Shown here: positions 1 through 5,416 of the stretch, piece after piece
Position numbering within the stretch: position 1 is the stretch's first letter
How the letters are laid out: each line of letters opens with the position of its first letter
Virus record (IMG/VR): IMGVR_UViG_3300036859_000110
Span: 1-35,972 of that record
Source of the DNA: a virus
Reading direction: 5' to 3' (one strand)
DNA length: 35,972 bases
The notes under the pieces: generated by a model
The model's database searches: none
What the model saw: the letters and a program-made list of their open reading frames with translations, nothing else
Told to the model about the DNA's origin: nothing
Program-made: the position numbers and the translations under genes

Positions 1-45
1 GATCCTCAGAATCTCATCGACCATGGCCCGGGCCTCCTTCATCAT
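1..45 (-). CDS. partial gene, alternative occupant of the YopX slot
   Basis: Fifteen codons (MMKEARAMVDEILRI) run off the left edge of the window from an ATGATG start. The first ATG overlaps the TGA stop of the small membrane gene upstream, exactly as the YopX-like gene does at the other end of the window. The two downstream genes share only the start region and then differ completely. I do not recognise the product from 15 residues; it looks helical and charged. It probably represents a second gene version at this locus in a mixed population, or a second genomic copy of the upstream cassette. Confidence 0.5.
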   Translation of the reverse strand, partial: MMKEARAMVDEILRI

Positions 46-164
46 TCCTCCACCACTTGGGGTTTCCATTCGAGGGTTTTCATGGGGCTGATATACGGCA
101 CCATGCCGGACTCGACGTGGTTCTTGTAGTCGCCGCCCACCATAGCAACGCCCACGACTATTCC
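39..164. repeat. 126-bp repeat, left copy (end overlap)
   Basis: Bases 39-164 are identical to 35847-35972. The right copy sits at the very end of the window, while the left copy is 38 bases inside it, so this is not a simple overlap at both extremes. It covers the last 40 codons of the small membrane gene plus the next start codons. The simplest reading is a circular map closed at this repeat, with the first 38 bases coming from a variant. Confidence 0.95.
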
Positions 165-224
165 AATACCCAGACAAACGCCAATACCAATAGCCGCCAT
201 AGCAGCTTCAAATGAACCCATCAT
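42..224 (-). CDS. small membrane protein, 60 aa
   Basis: Start is the ATG that overlaps the upstream TGA; a second ATG follows at once and is better spaced from the GGAGG motif, so the protein may begin one codon later. Residues about 8-30 form a Gly/Ala/Val/Ile-rich membrane segment with small-residue spacing, followed by a short polar tail ending VVEE. The family is not recognised. It is the last gene before the map closes and is flanked on both sides by the same 16-bp stop/RBS/start junction. A structural role in the host membrane is possible, but no function can be assigned. Confidence 0.75.
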   Translation of the reverse strand: MMGSFEAAMAAIGIGVCLGIGIVVGVAMVGGDYKNHVESGMVPYISPMKTLEWKPQVVEE

Positions 225-646
225 TCCTCCACCAGCACGCACCCAACCTCGGCGGCCATCTGCTCTACCGCTTCGATCAAGTATCGCGCCTCTTCAACGC
301 TGGCGTCGGCCTCACTCTTGGCCACACGAAACTCGTGCATAACGCCGTCAATGTCTTCCTCGACCGTGATAAAGGGCCAACCCCGACCGATAGCCTTCTG
401 CTTGCAGCGGATCTTGACCGTCTCGAAATCGTCCCCAGTGTGCGCCGCGATCTGTGCGACGAACCCGTTGATTCTCGCCGACTGGCTCCCCTTCCCCGTG
501 CTACGAGGCCGGAACGGCGCTTGGAACGTCACTTGCAGGTAGGGTGCCTTCTGCCTGTCGAGAAGGTATCGCACCTGGAGTTTCTGCGCGTCGGTGAGCA
601 TAAGGCGGTCGTCGCGGACCTCGACGGCGGGGAAGTGAACTTTCAC
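221..646 (-). CDS. recombination-associated protein, Orf/NinB-like (tentative)
   Basis: Product of 141 aa. The GTG start overlaps the TGA of the upstream nuclease gene (GTGA), which I prefer to the longer upstream-extended frame because that extension lies wholly inside the neighbour. A segment around residues 35-75 with PRSTGKGSQ, INGFVAQIA and a Lys/Arg-rich stretch, plus a helical C-terminus (SVEEARYLIEAVEQMAAE), resembles phage proteins grouped with lambda Orf/NinB, which bind single-stranded DNA and help load recombinases. The assignment rests on this pattern and on position after a RecA-like ATPase and a RecB-like nuclease. The resemblance is weak. Confidence 0.55.
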   Translation of the reverse strand: MKVHFPAVEVRDDRLMLTDAQKLQVRYLLDRQKAPYLQVTFQAPFRPRSTGKGSQSARINGFVAQIAAHTGDDFETVKIRCKQKAIGRGWPFITVEEDIDGVMHEFRVAKSEADASVEEARYLIEAVEQMAAEVGCVLVEE

Positions 647-1236
647 TCGTAGGCTCTCCACTTCTGATCGAACGTCTCCCAAGCCTCGGGCCACCGCTTG
701 ATGCCACCGATGAACTCGCGGACAAGTTGGGCAGCAGGCGGGCATTCCAGGGCGGTATACTGCTCCAGGTAGACCCGCCGTCCGTCGCTGATGATGTACC
801 GAAACTCCGGCACCGTTCCAAGGCACTCCAGGTAAACGGGGTGCTGGGCGGTATCCTTGTACTTCGGGAACTCGTAGTGCTCCGTGAACTTGATGTCCGT
901 ACCGACCGGCCCCGCCAGGTGGTCAACCTTCCCGTAGAGAAGGTATCGCACCCCATCGACCAGGATTTCCTTTTTCACGACGAGCTGACGGATTCCCCCC
1001 GGCACCATCGCGGCCACCTCCTCGACACACTCCCAGTATTCGTCCTTGAGTCCAGGCCGGTAACCGTCCACGAATTGAAACACGTCATTCTCAAACTTAA
1101 TCCCCTTCTCCATAGCGGGCGTCGAGTCCCTCCGGTCCTTTCGGATCTTGGCGAGGATCTCGGCTGGGTTTGGCTCATCGCAACTCATGAAGTAAATCCA
1201 GTCGTTGAGCAAGGTGGGCGTGATGAGGTAGCGCAT
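643..1236 (-). CDS. PD-(D/E)XK exonuclease, RecB-like (Cas4/RecB nuclease fold)
   Basis: Product of 197 aa. The nuclease signature can be followed in order: Glu49 in GIKFEN, Asp105 in GKVDHL, Asp114-Ile-Lys116 in GTDIKF, and Gln131 in AQHPVYLE. This matches the single-domain RecB/Cas4-type layout in which the acidic residues bind metal and the Lys and Gln complete the site. Such phage enzymes resect double-stranded ends for recombination. The start ATG overlaps the stop of the ATPase gene by TGATG, so the two are translationally coupled and probably work together. No Cys cluster of the Cas4 iron-sulfur type is visible. Confidence 0.85.
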   Translation of the reverse strand: MRYLITPTLLNDWIYFMSCDEPNPAEILAKIRKDRRDSTPAMEKGIKFENDVFQFVDGYRPGLKDEYWECVEEVAAMVPGGIRQLVVKKEILVDGVRYLLYGKVDHLAGPVGTDIKFTEHYEFPKYKDTAQHPVYLECLGTVPEFRYIISDGRRVYLEQYTALECPPAAQLVREFIGGIKRWPEAWETFDQKWRAYE

Positions 1237-2156
1237 CAGGAGAACCGCTTCGCCACGCTGTCGAACTTGAGGCCCTTGGAAACCGTCTTAGCCGTCAGCT
1301 TGGCCCATGACTCGTCCTTGGACGCGAAGACGTGGGGCAGTGCCTTGATGGACTCCAGGGCCGCGTTAGCCGTCTCGGCGTCGTCCACGTTGGCGACGAT
1401 GTCAGAAACCCGCGCCATGACGGCGTGGTAGGCTTCCAATTCGCTCGCGTTGTCCACCTCGGCAGAATCCAACCTCGCGAAGAGACTCGACAGGAAGTCG
1501 TTGGCGCGGCCCTTGGCAAGCTCGGGCACGTCGTAGACCTCGTTCACGTTCCGGTTCCCCTTGGCAAGGTACCGCTCGTCCATGGCGAAGAACGAGATAG
1601 TCCGCTTGTTCGCGCGGGCTTCCATGAACCCCCCCAGGTCCACGGGCTTCCAGACTTCGTTCTTGGTCGAGCCGGGCACGTCAGGACGCCACTTCGCGGT
1701 ATCGTTGTCCTTGTCCTCGCGGGCATGGAACGTGATGACCAGATGCTTCCCCAGAACTCGGGACACGTACTCGGTCAGGCGCTTGAACTCTGCCGCGACT
1801 TCCCCGAACCCCTGGAGGGATAGAGCGCCGTTGGACTTCCCGGCCTTCGGGTTGCGACGGATGATCCAGTCGGACATGAAGTCGAAAAGAGCGCCGCCCG
1901 TGTCCAGCACGATGGTCTCGAAACTGGACAGGTCCGGGTTCTCGGGTTTCAGATCGTCGAGAATCTCCTGATAGCTGGCCGGTTGGATGTACGGTACGCG
2001 GTGTACCGGGTCCACGCGGTCAATTCCACGGTCGGTGTCAACCCAAAGTGGCTTGGGAGCGCTCAGGGCGAGCGTAGACTTTCCCAGTCCGGGAATGCCG
2101 TACACCAGCACCCGGTAACGTTTCGAGGGCATAGCCTCGGTAGGTTTGCGGATCAT
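1236..2156 (-). CDS. RecA-like AAA ATPase (Sak4-type recombinase)
   Basis: Product of 306 aa. Walker A is GIPGLGKST at residues 20-28, and a Walker B-like strand TIVLDT ends at Asp85. A later strand LVITFHARED fits the sensor region. Short RecA-core ATPases of this kind (AAA_24, including Sak4) promote single-strand annealing or strand exchange in phage recombination. The C-terminal 80 residues are helical and lack recognisable motifs. It is followed directly by the RecB-like nuclease, a common exonuclease/recombinase pairing. The ATG start overlaps the TGA of the small gene upstream. Confidence 0.88.
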   Translation of the reverse strand: MIRKPTEAMPSKRYRVLVYGIPGLGKSTLALSAPKPLWVDTDRGIDRVDPVHRVPYIQPASYQEILDDLKPENPDLSSFETIVLDTGGALFDFMSDWIIRRNPKAGKSNGALSLQGFGEVAAEFKRLTEYVSRVLGKHLVITFHAREDKDNDTAKWRPDVPGSTKNEVWKPVDLGGFMEARANKRTISFFAMDERYLAKGNRNVNEVYDVPELAKGRANDFLSSLFARLDSAEVDNASELEAYHAVMARVSDIVANVDDAETANAALESIKALPHVFASKDESWAKLTAKTVSKGLKFDSVAKRFS

Positions 2157-2299
2157 TCGTCGCCCCCGTCTTCACATTGCGAAATGGCGTCAATGAAGTC
2201 GTCGTAGTCCATGCCGCAGAGTTCAGCGGCATACGCCAGGGTAGCCCCGTCACCCATGCCGCACTGTTCTGCAATCTCAAGCGCTTCACAAGGATTCAT
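2153..2299 (-). CDS. small acidic protein, 48 aa
   Basis: The ATG overlaps the stop of the ribbon-helix-helix gene, and the TGA overlaps the ATG of the ATPase gene, so it is coupled on both sides. The product is acidic, with four Cys spread along it, two of them in Cys-Gly-Met repeats, and a C-terminus of DGGDE. The family is not recognised. Coupling between regulator and recombinase suggests an early role. The coding call rests on the 4-base overlaps at both ends and the upstream GAGGGGAAG ribosome-binding region. Confidence 0.75.
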   Translation of the reverse strand: MNPCEALEIAEQCGMGDGATLAYAAELCGMDYDDFIDAISQCEDGGDE

Positions 2300-2448
2300 C
2301 GCTTCCCCTCCGATTTCTCCGATTCCCGCCCCTTGCGAATCCAGCGGCGCAGGATGTCCGACATGGTCAGCCCCTCGCGGGCTGCCTTCTCTCTCGCCTC
2401 GACCAGTTCGTCAGGTTCAAGGCGTACGTCTGTTCGTTCTTTTGCCAT
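2296..2448 (-). CDS. ribbon-helix-helix (Arc/CopG-type) regulator, 50 aa
   Basis: The product begins MAKERTDVRLEPDELVEA, giving a short beta strand (TDVRLEP) and then two helices around EAREKAAREG and TMSDILRRWIRKG, the standard ribbon-helix-helix layout. Such proteins dimerise and place the strand in the major groove of short repeated operators. It is the first leftward gene of the divergent control region. There is no ribosome-binding site: the start codon falls where transcription from the promoter at 2455-2483 should begin, so the message is probably leaderless. Likely represses or activates one or both divergent promoters (inference). Confidence 0.85.
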   Translation of the reverse strand: MAKERTDVRLEPDELVEAREKAAREGLTMSDILRRWIRKGRESEKSEGKR

Positions 2449-2450
2449 GT

Positions 2451-2476
2451 GCACACACTAGCCCACAAATGCACAC
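2451..2476 (-). promoter_or_regulatory. GTGTGC repeats, candidate operator (leftward promoter)
   Basis: Minus-strand GTGTGC occurs at 2471-2476 and again at 2451-2456, 20 bp apart, inside and just after the leftward promoter. The palindrome TGTGCACA at 2448-2455 covers the second copy and the start site. Ribbon-helix-helix proteins usually bind short repeats spaced by helical turns. Binding by the adjacent regulator is inferred. Confidence 0.45.
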
Positions 2477-2483
2477 GGGTCAA
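2455..2483 (-). promoter_or_regulatory. leftward promoter of the regulator/recombination unit
   Basis: Minus-strand TTGACC (2478-2483), a 17-bp spacer, and TAGTGT (2455-2460) resemble a sigma-70 promoter with a weak -10. The predicted first transcribed base is about 2448, the A of the regulator's ATG, so the transcript would be leaderless. Confidence 0.6.
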
Positions 2484-2503
2484 CCGGAGAGGGTGAGAGT
2501 TTA

Positions 2504-2518
2504 CAAAGTAGCACTTTG
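2504..2518. promoter_or_regulatory. perfect inverted repeat CAAAGT-AGC-ACTTTG
   Basis: A 6-bp perfect inverted repeat with a 3-bp centre overlaps the left half of the two-part element at 2509-2554. Its CAAAGT half recurs at 2536. It has the look of a protein-binding site between the divergent promoters. No protein can be named. Confidence 0.5.
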
Positions 2519-2554
2519 CTCCCGTGCGAATGTCACAAAGTCCAGAATTGTAAA
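2509..2554 (+). promoter_or_regulatory. two-part 46-bp element, copy 1
   Basis: TAGCACTTT at 2509-2517, 18 unrelated bases, then CAAAGTCCAGAATTGTAAA at 2536-2554. The same two blocks with the same 18-base gap occur on the opposite strand at 11138-11183. Here the element ends 27 bases before the -35 of the rightward promoter, the position of an upstream activator site. The remaining part of the 2449-2650 intergenic region holds the two promoters and no other gene. Confidence 0.75.
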
Positions 2555-2581
2555 ATGATGAGCGGATGGGTGCGAATCCCG

Positions 2582-2609
2582 TTGACCGTGTGCCGATGTG
2601 TGCTATACT
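2582..2609 (+). promoter_or_regulatory. rightward sigma-70-type promoter
   Basis: TTGACC (2582-2587), 16-bp spacer, TATACT (2604-2609) preceded by TGC, giving an extended -10. Transcription should start near 2616, about 35 bases before the first plus-strand gene. It mirrors the leftward promoter, which also begins GTTGACC followed by GTGTGC. Confidence 0.8.
2588..2603 (+). promoter_or_regulatory. GTGTGC repeats, candidate operator (rightward promoter)
   Basis: GTGTGC at 2588-2593 and 2598-2603, exactly 10 bp apart, fill the spacer between -35 and -10. The same hexamer directly follows the -35 of the leftward promoter. Candidate binding site for the ribbon-helix-helix regulator; inferred. Confidence 0.45.
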
Positions 2610-2650
2610 GATTACATGGTGAGCGTGAGAGTCACCGAGGAGAGTTTGAG

Positions 2651-2884
2651 ATGGCCACGAAGACGCAGAAGGAAATTGTTGGACGCCTCGAGACTCTGAC
2701 CGGCCTGAAGTTGGAGGTTACTTTCATTGGTCGGCGCTTCATCATCATCGAGGTGCCCGATACCAACGATCTGTTCTGCTCAACCTTCTACGCGGCCATC
2801 GAACGAACCTGCCGTCAGTATGGGCTTGCTGAGAGCGTTGGCTCTGGTGGGTATCGCAAGATGGCGCTGACGCTTACCAAGTAA
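2651..2884 (+). CDS. hypothetical protein, 77 aa
   Basis: First gene of the rightward unit, with GAGGAGAG ahead of the ATG. The product reads as alternating strands and helices (KLEVTFIGRRFIIIEVPD, then a Cys-containing helix) ending in a basic TLTK tail. It is soluble and of unknown family. Being first behind the strong rightward promoter suggests early expression, perhaps in host takeover, but nothing in the sequence shows a specific role. Confidence 0.75.
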   Translation: MATKTQKEIVGRLETLTGLKLEVTFIGRRFIIIEVPDTNDLFCSTFYAAIERTCRQYGLAESVGSGGYRKMALTLTK

Positions 2885-2887
2885 CCG

Positions 2888-2958
2888 AGCCGCCCCCTAA
2901 CCGGGGCACTCCTCCGGGCCTGCGTGGGCTCGCTGATGATGGCTCAAAAGAGCCGAAA
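2888..2958 (+). promoter_or_regulatory. intercistronic hairpins
   Basis: Between the first two rightward genes, GCCCC/GGGGC forms a hairpin that can sit inside a larger GAGCC/GGGCTC stem. It is followed at 2941-2954 by GGCTC-AAAA-GAGCC directly before the ribosome-binding site GAAAGGAG. No T-run follows, so these look like mRNA stability or translation elements rather than terminators. Confidence 0.45.
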
Positions 2959-2967
2959 GGAGTTGAG

Positions 2968-3162
2968 ATGAACAAGATTTTGCTCGACCGGATTTGCAGA
3001 AAGTTCACGGCTTTCCCGACTTTTTCGGACCTCCTTGCCGCGAAAGGCAACTATCGTCCCAGTCTCAACGTCTCGGATTCTTGCCTTCGTAGACTGGCCG
3101 ATGACTACGACAAGGCCCAAGAGTTCTTGGGAGATCCAAGAAGGGCGTTCAGGTTCTCGTGA
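2968..3162 (+). CDS. hypothetical protein, 64 aa
   Basis: ATG follows AAGGAGTTGAG. The product is a small, mixed-charge soluble protein (MNKILLDRICRKF at the N-terminus and a helical stretch LRRLADDYDKAQEFLG). The family is not recognised. Its TGA overlaps the GTG of the next gene (GTGA), so the two are coupled. No membrane segment or metal-binding cluster is visible. Confidence 0.7.
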   Translation: MNKILLDRICRKFTAFPTFSDLLAAKGNYRPSLNVSDSCLRRLADDYDKAQEFLGDPRRAFRFS

Positions 3163-3353
3163 ACCGGGGAAAACCGTGCAGACGCATTGTGGCGAAAATC
3201 GGAACTGGTCCAAGCAGATCAATTCTGATTCGCCCAATGCGCGGGTGGAAAGTCGGCGATAGGGTTGAGTTCGCAGATGATGAGCATGGGTCGCAGTTTG
3301 AGACCGGCATCGTCTGGAACCTCCACCCCATCGTCTGCATTGAAAGACACTAA
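3159..3353 (+). CDS. hypothetical small basic protein, 64 aa
   Basis: GTG start within a GTGA overlap with the gene before it. The middle of the product (GWKVGDRVEFADDEHG, then ETGIVWNLHPIVCIERH) looks like a small beta-barrel of the kind often seen in nucleic-acid or SH3-type modules, with a basic N-terminal third. No family is assigned. The GTG start is favoured because an ATG further in would cut off the basic segment and lose the coupling. Confidence 0.65.
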   Translation: MNRGKPCRRIVAKIGTGPSRSILIRPMRGWKVGDRVEFADDEHGSQFETGIVWNLHPIVCIERH

Positions 3354-3355
3354 CG

Positions 3356-3371
3356 CCCCCACTCGGGGGCC
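3356..3371 (+). promoter_or_regulatory. GCCCCC-ACTC-GGGGGC hairpin
   Basis: A perfect 6-bp GC stem with a 4-base loop lies right after the stop codon. GCTCTCG downstream can pair with CGAGAGC near 3405-3411, making a second, larger stem before the GGAGGA ribosome-binding site of the next gene. It resembles the hairpin set at 2888-2958. Confidence 0.45.
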
Positions 3372-3425
3372 GCTCTCGGGCTTCACTACGGTGAGGCACG
3401 ATGGCGAGAGCCAAGGAGGATTTGG

Positions 3426-3971
3426 ATGGCAACGAGAACTAAGAAAGCGCCCGTGTCTACGCGGGATGTGACAATCAAGGCTTTCGCGGAGAAGCATTCC
3501 GCGTGCGGTTCGGGTGTTACCTGGGCGAAGAAGAACTGCCTGACCGGCATGATGAGCGAGGCGTACGAAAAGCTACTCGACGCCGCAACGCCCGGAAATG
3601 AAGCCGAGGGATATTTCTGGTGGGTGTTCGGTCACGCCTTCGACGACAAGACCCTGCGTCTGTTCGCTGTTCGGGTGGTGCGTGAAACTCCGCTTGCGGA
3701 TGGTCGCCATGTCGTCGACCTCCTGACGGATCAGCGGAGCCTTGACGCGCTGACGGCGGCAGAACGGTTTGCCAACGGGGAAATCAGTGAACAGGAGTTG
3801 GCCGCCGCCAGGGACGCCGCCTGGGCCGCCGCCTGGGCCGCCGCCTGGGCCGCCGCCTGGGCCGCCGCCAGGGACGCCGCCAGGGACGCCGCCTGGGCCG
3901 CCGCCTGGGCCGCCGCCTGGGCCGCGCAACTCATCATCATTCGTACGTTGGGGAACCCGTTCAAGGACTAA
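3426..3971 (+). CDS. Ala/Trp tetrapeptide-repeat protein, 181 aa
   Basis: Start ATG behind AAGGAGGATTTGG. Residues 1-125 form a globular part (SACGSGVTWAKKNCL, then a strand-rich segment and VVDLLTDQRSLDALTAAERFA). Residues about 126-167 are a run of tetrapeptides, AAWA or AARD, in the order RD, four WA, two RD, three WA. Phage proteins with this kind of C-terminal Ala/Trp helix exist but their role is not established. The repeat would make one long helix with Trp and Arg/Asp at fixed spacing. The C-terminus QLIIIRTLGNPFKD follows. Confidence 0.8.
   Translation: MATRTKKAPVSTRDVTIKAFAEKHSACGSGVTWAKKNCLTGMMSEAYEKLLDAATPGNEAEGYFWWVFGHAFDDKTLRLFAVRVVRETPLADGRHVVDLLTDQRSLDALTAAERFANGEISEQELAAARDAAWAAAWAAAWAAAWAAARDAARDAAWAAAWAAAWAAQLIIIRTLGNPFKD
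3803..3925 (+). repeat. 12-bp tandem repeat inside the Ala/Trp gene
   Basis: About ten copies of a 12-bp unit, GCCGCCTGGGCC or the variant GCCGCCAGGGAC, encode AAWA or AARD. The copies are nearly identical at the DNA level, so the tract should gain or lose units in steps of four residues without changing frame. The GC-rich tract also keeps the other reading frames open. Confidence 0.9.
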
Positions 3972-4032
3972 GACAGCTTTAGGGTGGGGTCTACGGACTC
4001 CATTCTTGACCTGTTTGAGAGAGGAGGAAGGG

Positions 4033-4209
4033 ATGGAACGAATCATGTGCGCGACTTGTAAGCATCGTGGCGTCGGGCCTGCTAGTCGCGACGGATCAGG
4101 AATACAGCACTGTTCGCTGCTGTCGCTCGCGGACGAGTTAAAGTGCATCGCCAGAAATCACCAGAAGTGGGAACCCGAGGATATGGCGCAAGCCAAGGGA
4201 GAGAAGTGA
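4033..4209 (+). CDS. small Cys-rich protein, 58 aa
   Basis: ATG behind GAGGAGGAAGGG. The N-terminus MERIMCATCKHRG contains a CxxC pair, and two more Cys follow in HCSLLSLADELKC, giving a plausible single zinc site. The family is not named. It is coupled to the next gene, whose ATG overlaps its TGA. The start inside the longer frame was chosen for the strong ribosome-binding site and because the upstream part is a shadow of the repeat tract. Confidence 0.75.
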   Translation: MERIMCATCKHRGVGPASRDGSGIQHCSLLSLADELKCIARNHQKWEPEDMAQAKGEK

Positions 4210-4454
4210 TGACCGAAGACATGGAAGTTGTAGTGAAGGACGTGCTGGCTCGGATTCTCGAGCAGGGGTGCGTCAATACGCGGTTAGCGGATCTTCACCG
4301 AGGAATCGGCACCAGGACACCGAGTCGCGTCTGGCTCGATGCCGAGAAGTTGCTAGAACACCTGAGGGATCAAGACCGTAGGCCGTCAATCGCAGACTAC
4401 GATTTCGAGGATCTGGCCGACAACCCCAAGCGTCAAGGAGGCGCAAGAGGATGA
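4209..4454 (+). CDS. hypothetical protein, 81 aa
   Basis: ATG overlaps the preceding TGA by one base (TGATG). The product starts MTEDMEVVVKDVLARILEQG and is mostly helical, with many acidic and Arg residues and no Cys cluster (one Cys only). No motif is recognised. Its stop overlaps the next ATG (ATGA), so it is locked between coupled genes of the rightward unit. Confidence 0.7.
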   Translation: MTEDMEVVVKDVLARILEQGCVNTRLADLHRGIGTRTPSRVWLDAEKLLEHLRDQDRRPSIADYDFEDLADNPKRQGGARG

Positions 4455-4840
4455 CAACGATTAGGATTCACGGCGTGAATAGCGCGACCATCACGGACCG
4501 CGTAGGGAACACGGACAGCGGCAACTATCGAGGAACGCAAATCGTGATTGGGGGAATAGGTGGCACAACCGAGTTGACGCTGTTCTCCGCCGAGACCGGC
4601 GACCCGCTGCCCATCGAAGACCTTCGTCGGTTTGAGGACCGCGTCGAGGCCATGGCGGAGACCACGCCGAAGGTGGACTATGCGCTGTTCGCGGAGTTGG
4701 TCAGCACAATCAGCGAGTTACTAGAAATGGCGAACAGGCATGGCTGCGGCGAGTGTGGTGGGTTCCTGTCAAGTGAGCTTGACTTCGTCACCGTGGCAGA
4801 GACGGCGCTTAGCAAAGCCAAGGCCGCGCTCGGTCAGTGA
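4451..4840 (+). CDS. hypothetical protein with N-terminal beta region, 129 aa
   Basis: Last gene of the rightward unit; its ATG overlaps the previous stop by ATGA. Residues 1-55 alternate short strands (TTIRIHGVNSATITDR, ELTLFSAETGDPLP), while residues 60-129 are helical with a CGECGG motif near 96-101. Unrecognised. It ends 20 bases before the terminator at 4861-4885. Confidence 0.7.
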   Translation: MTTIRIHGVNSATITDRVGNTDSGNYRGTQIVIGGIGGTTELTLFSAETGDPLPIEDLRRFEDRVEAMAETTPKVDYALFAELVSTISELLEMANRHGCGECGGFLSSELDFVTVAETALSKAKAALGQ

Positions 4841-4860
4841 CTCGCGGTAGGGCGAAGCGA

Positions 4861-4885
4861 AGGCCCCAGTGAAGGGGCCTTTTTT
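4861..4885 (+). terminator. intrinsic terminator of the rightward unit
   Basis: AGGCCCC (4861-4867), loop AGTGAA, GGGGCCT (4874-4880), then a T-run to 4885. It separates the rightward genes from the convergent leftward unit, whose last stop codon begins at 4885. Confidence 0.93.
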
Positions 4886-5064
4886 CATGTCCTAGGCGTC
4901 ACCCGCAAATCCTCCGGCACCGAGAACCCGCGCCACTCGGGGTCATCCTCGATCACCGGAGTTCTGCTACCGTAGTCGTTGTGTCCCGGGTCGCCCTTGG
5001 GTCCGTGGGTACGGTCCTGGATGATCTTGTGTCCGGCTAGTGGTTGGGTGAGGGAGTAGGTCAC
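4885..5064 (-). CDS. hypothetical protein, 59 aa
   Basis: GTG start in a GTGA overlap with the membrane gene upstream. The same frame stays open further upstream, but that part is a shadow of the membrane gene. The product is hydrophilic, with Pro/Gly/Asp-rich stretches (RTHGPKGDPGHNDYG) and a RVTPRT end, and has no recognisable fold. It is the last gene of the long leftward small-gene unit, ending against the rightward terminator. Confidence 0.6.
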   Translation of the reverse strand: MTYSLTQPLAGHKIIQDRTHGPKGDPGHNDYGSRTPVIEDDPEWRGFSVPEDLRVTPRT

Positions 5065-5198
5065 TCGGAGGTGCCCCAGATGGCTATTCCAATCCACATC
5101 GAAGCCACCAACCACCCTCCGATTGCCATGAGATTGACAGTGAATATCGATATTGCCAGATTGCAGACGGCTAGCCAGAAAGCAACATGTTTGGTCAT
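5061..5198 (-). CDS. small membrane protein, two TM segments, 45 aa
   Basis: ATG overlaps the upstream TGA (ATGA), and its own TGA overlaps the next GTG. The product starts MTKHVAFWLAVCNLAISIF and contains two hydrophobic stretches, about residues 5-25 and 26-43, with little loop between them. Its size and closeness to the endolysin (215 bp downstream of that gene's stop) make it a candidate holin or antiholin. That is inference from position and hydrophobicity only. Confidence 0.65.
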   Translation of the reverse strand: MTKHVAFWLAVCNLAISIFTVNLMAIGGWLVASMWIGIAIWGTSE

Positions 5199-5416
5199 TC
5201 TGGTTTAACCATGACATCACAGCCATCGGGACCCCTGTCGAGCGCCCAAACCGATCTTACCGGACTCGACAAGCCGTCTCCGGTTTCCATCCATATCTGG
5301 AATGACCCTCCCTCCGCGTTGCTCTCCGGCAACCTAGCCAGAAGTTCCTTAAACTCTCGGATGGTGAGTGCGCTGCCATCAGAGCAACTATATGGGCCGT
5401 ATTGAATATCCTTCAT
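5195..5416 (-). CDS. hypothetical protein, 73 aa
   Basis: Directly follows the endolysin with an ATGA overlap. The product is soluble and acidic, with a helix LTIREFKELLARLPESN and then strand-forming segments (GSFQIWMETGD, RSVWALDRGPDGCDVMV). No family recognised. Coupled expression with the endolysin and the two-TM protein downstream could mean a role in lysis, but nothing in the sequence shows it. Confidence 0.7.
   Translation of the reverse strand: MKDIQYGPYSCSDGSALTIREFKELLARLPESNAEGGSFQIWMETGDGLSSPVRSVWALDRGPDGCDVMVKPE

Noticed and set aside
3769-4032. Pro/Gly-rich frame through the 12-bp repeat tract
   Set aside because: It is only the shifted reading of the Ala/Trp repeat; the real gene in this frame begins at 4033 behind a strong ribosome-binding site.
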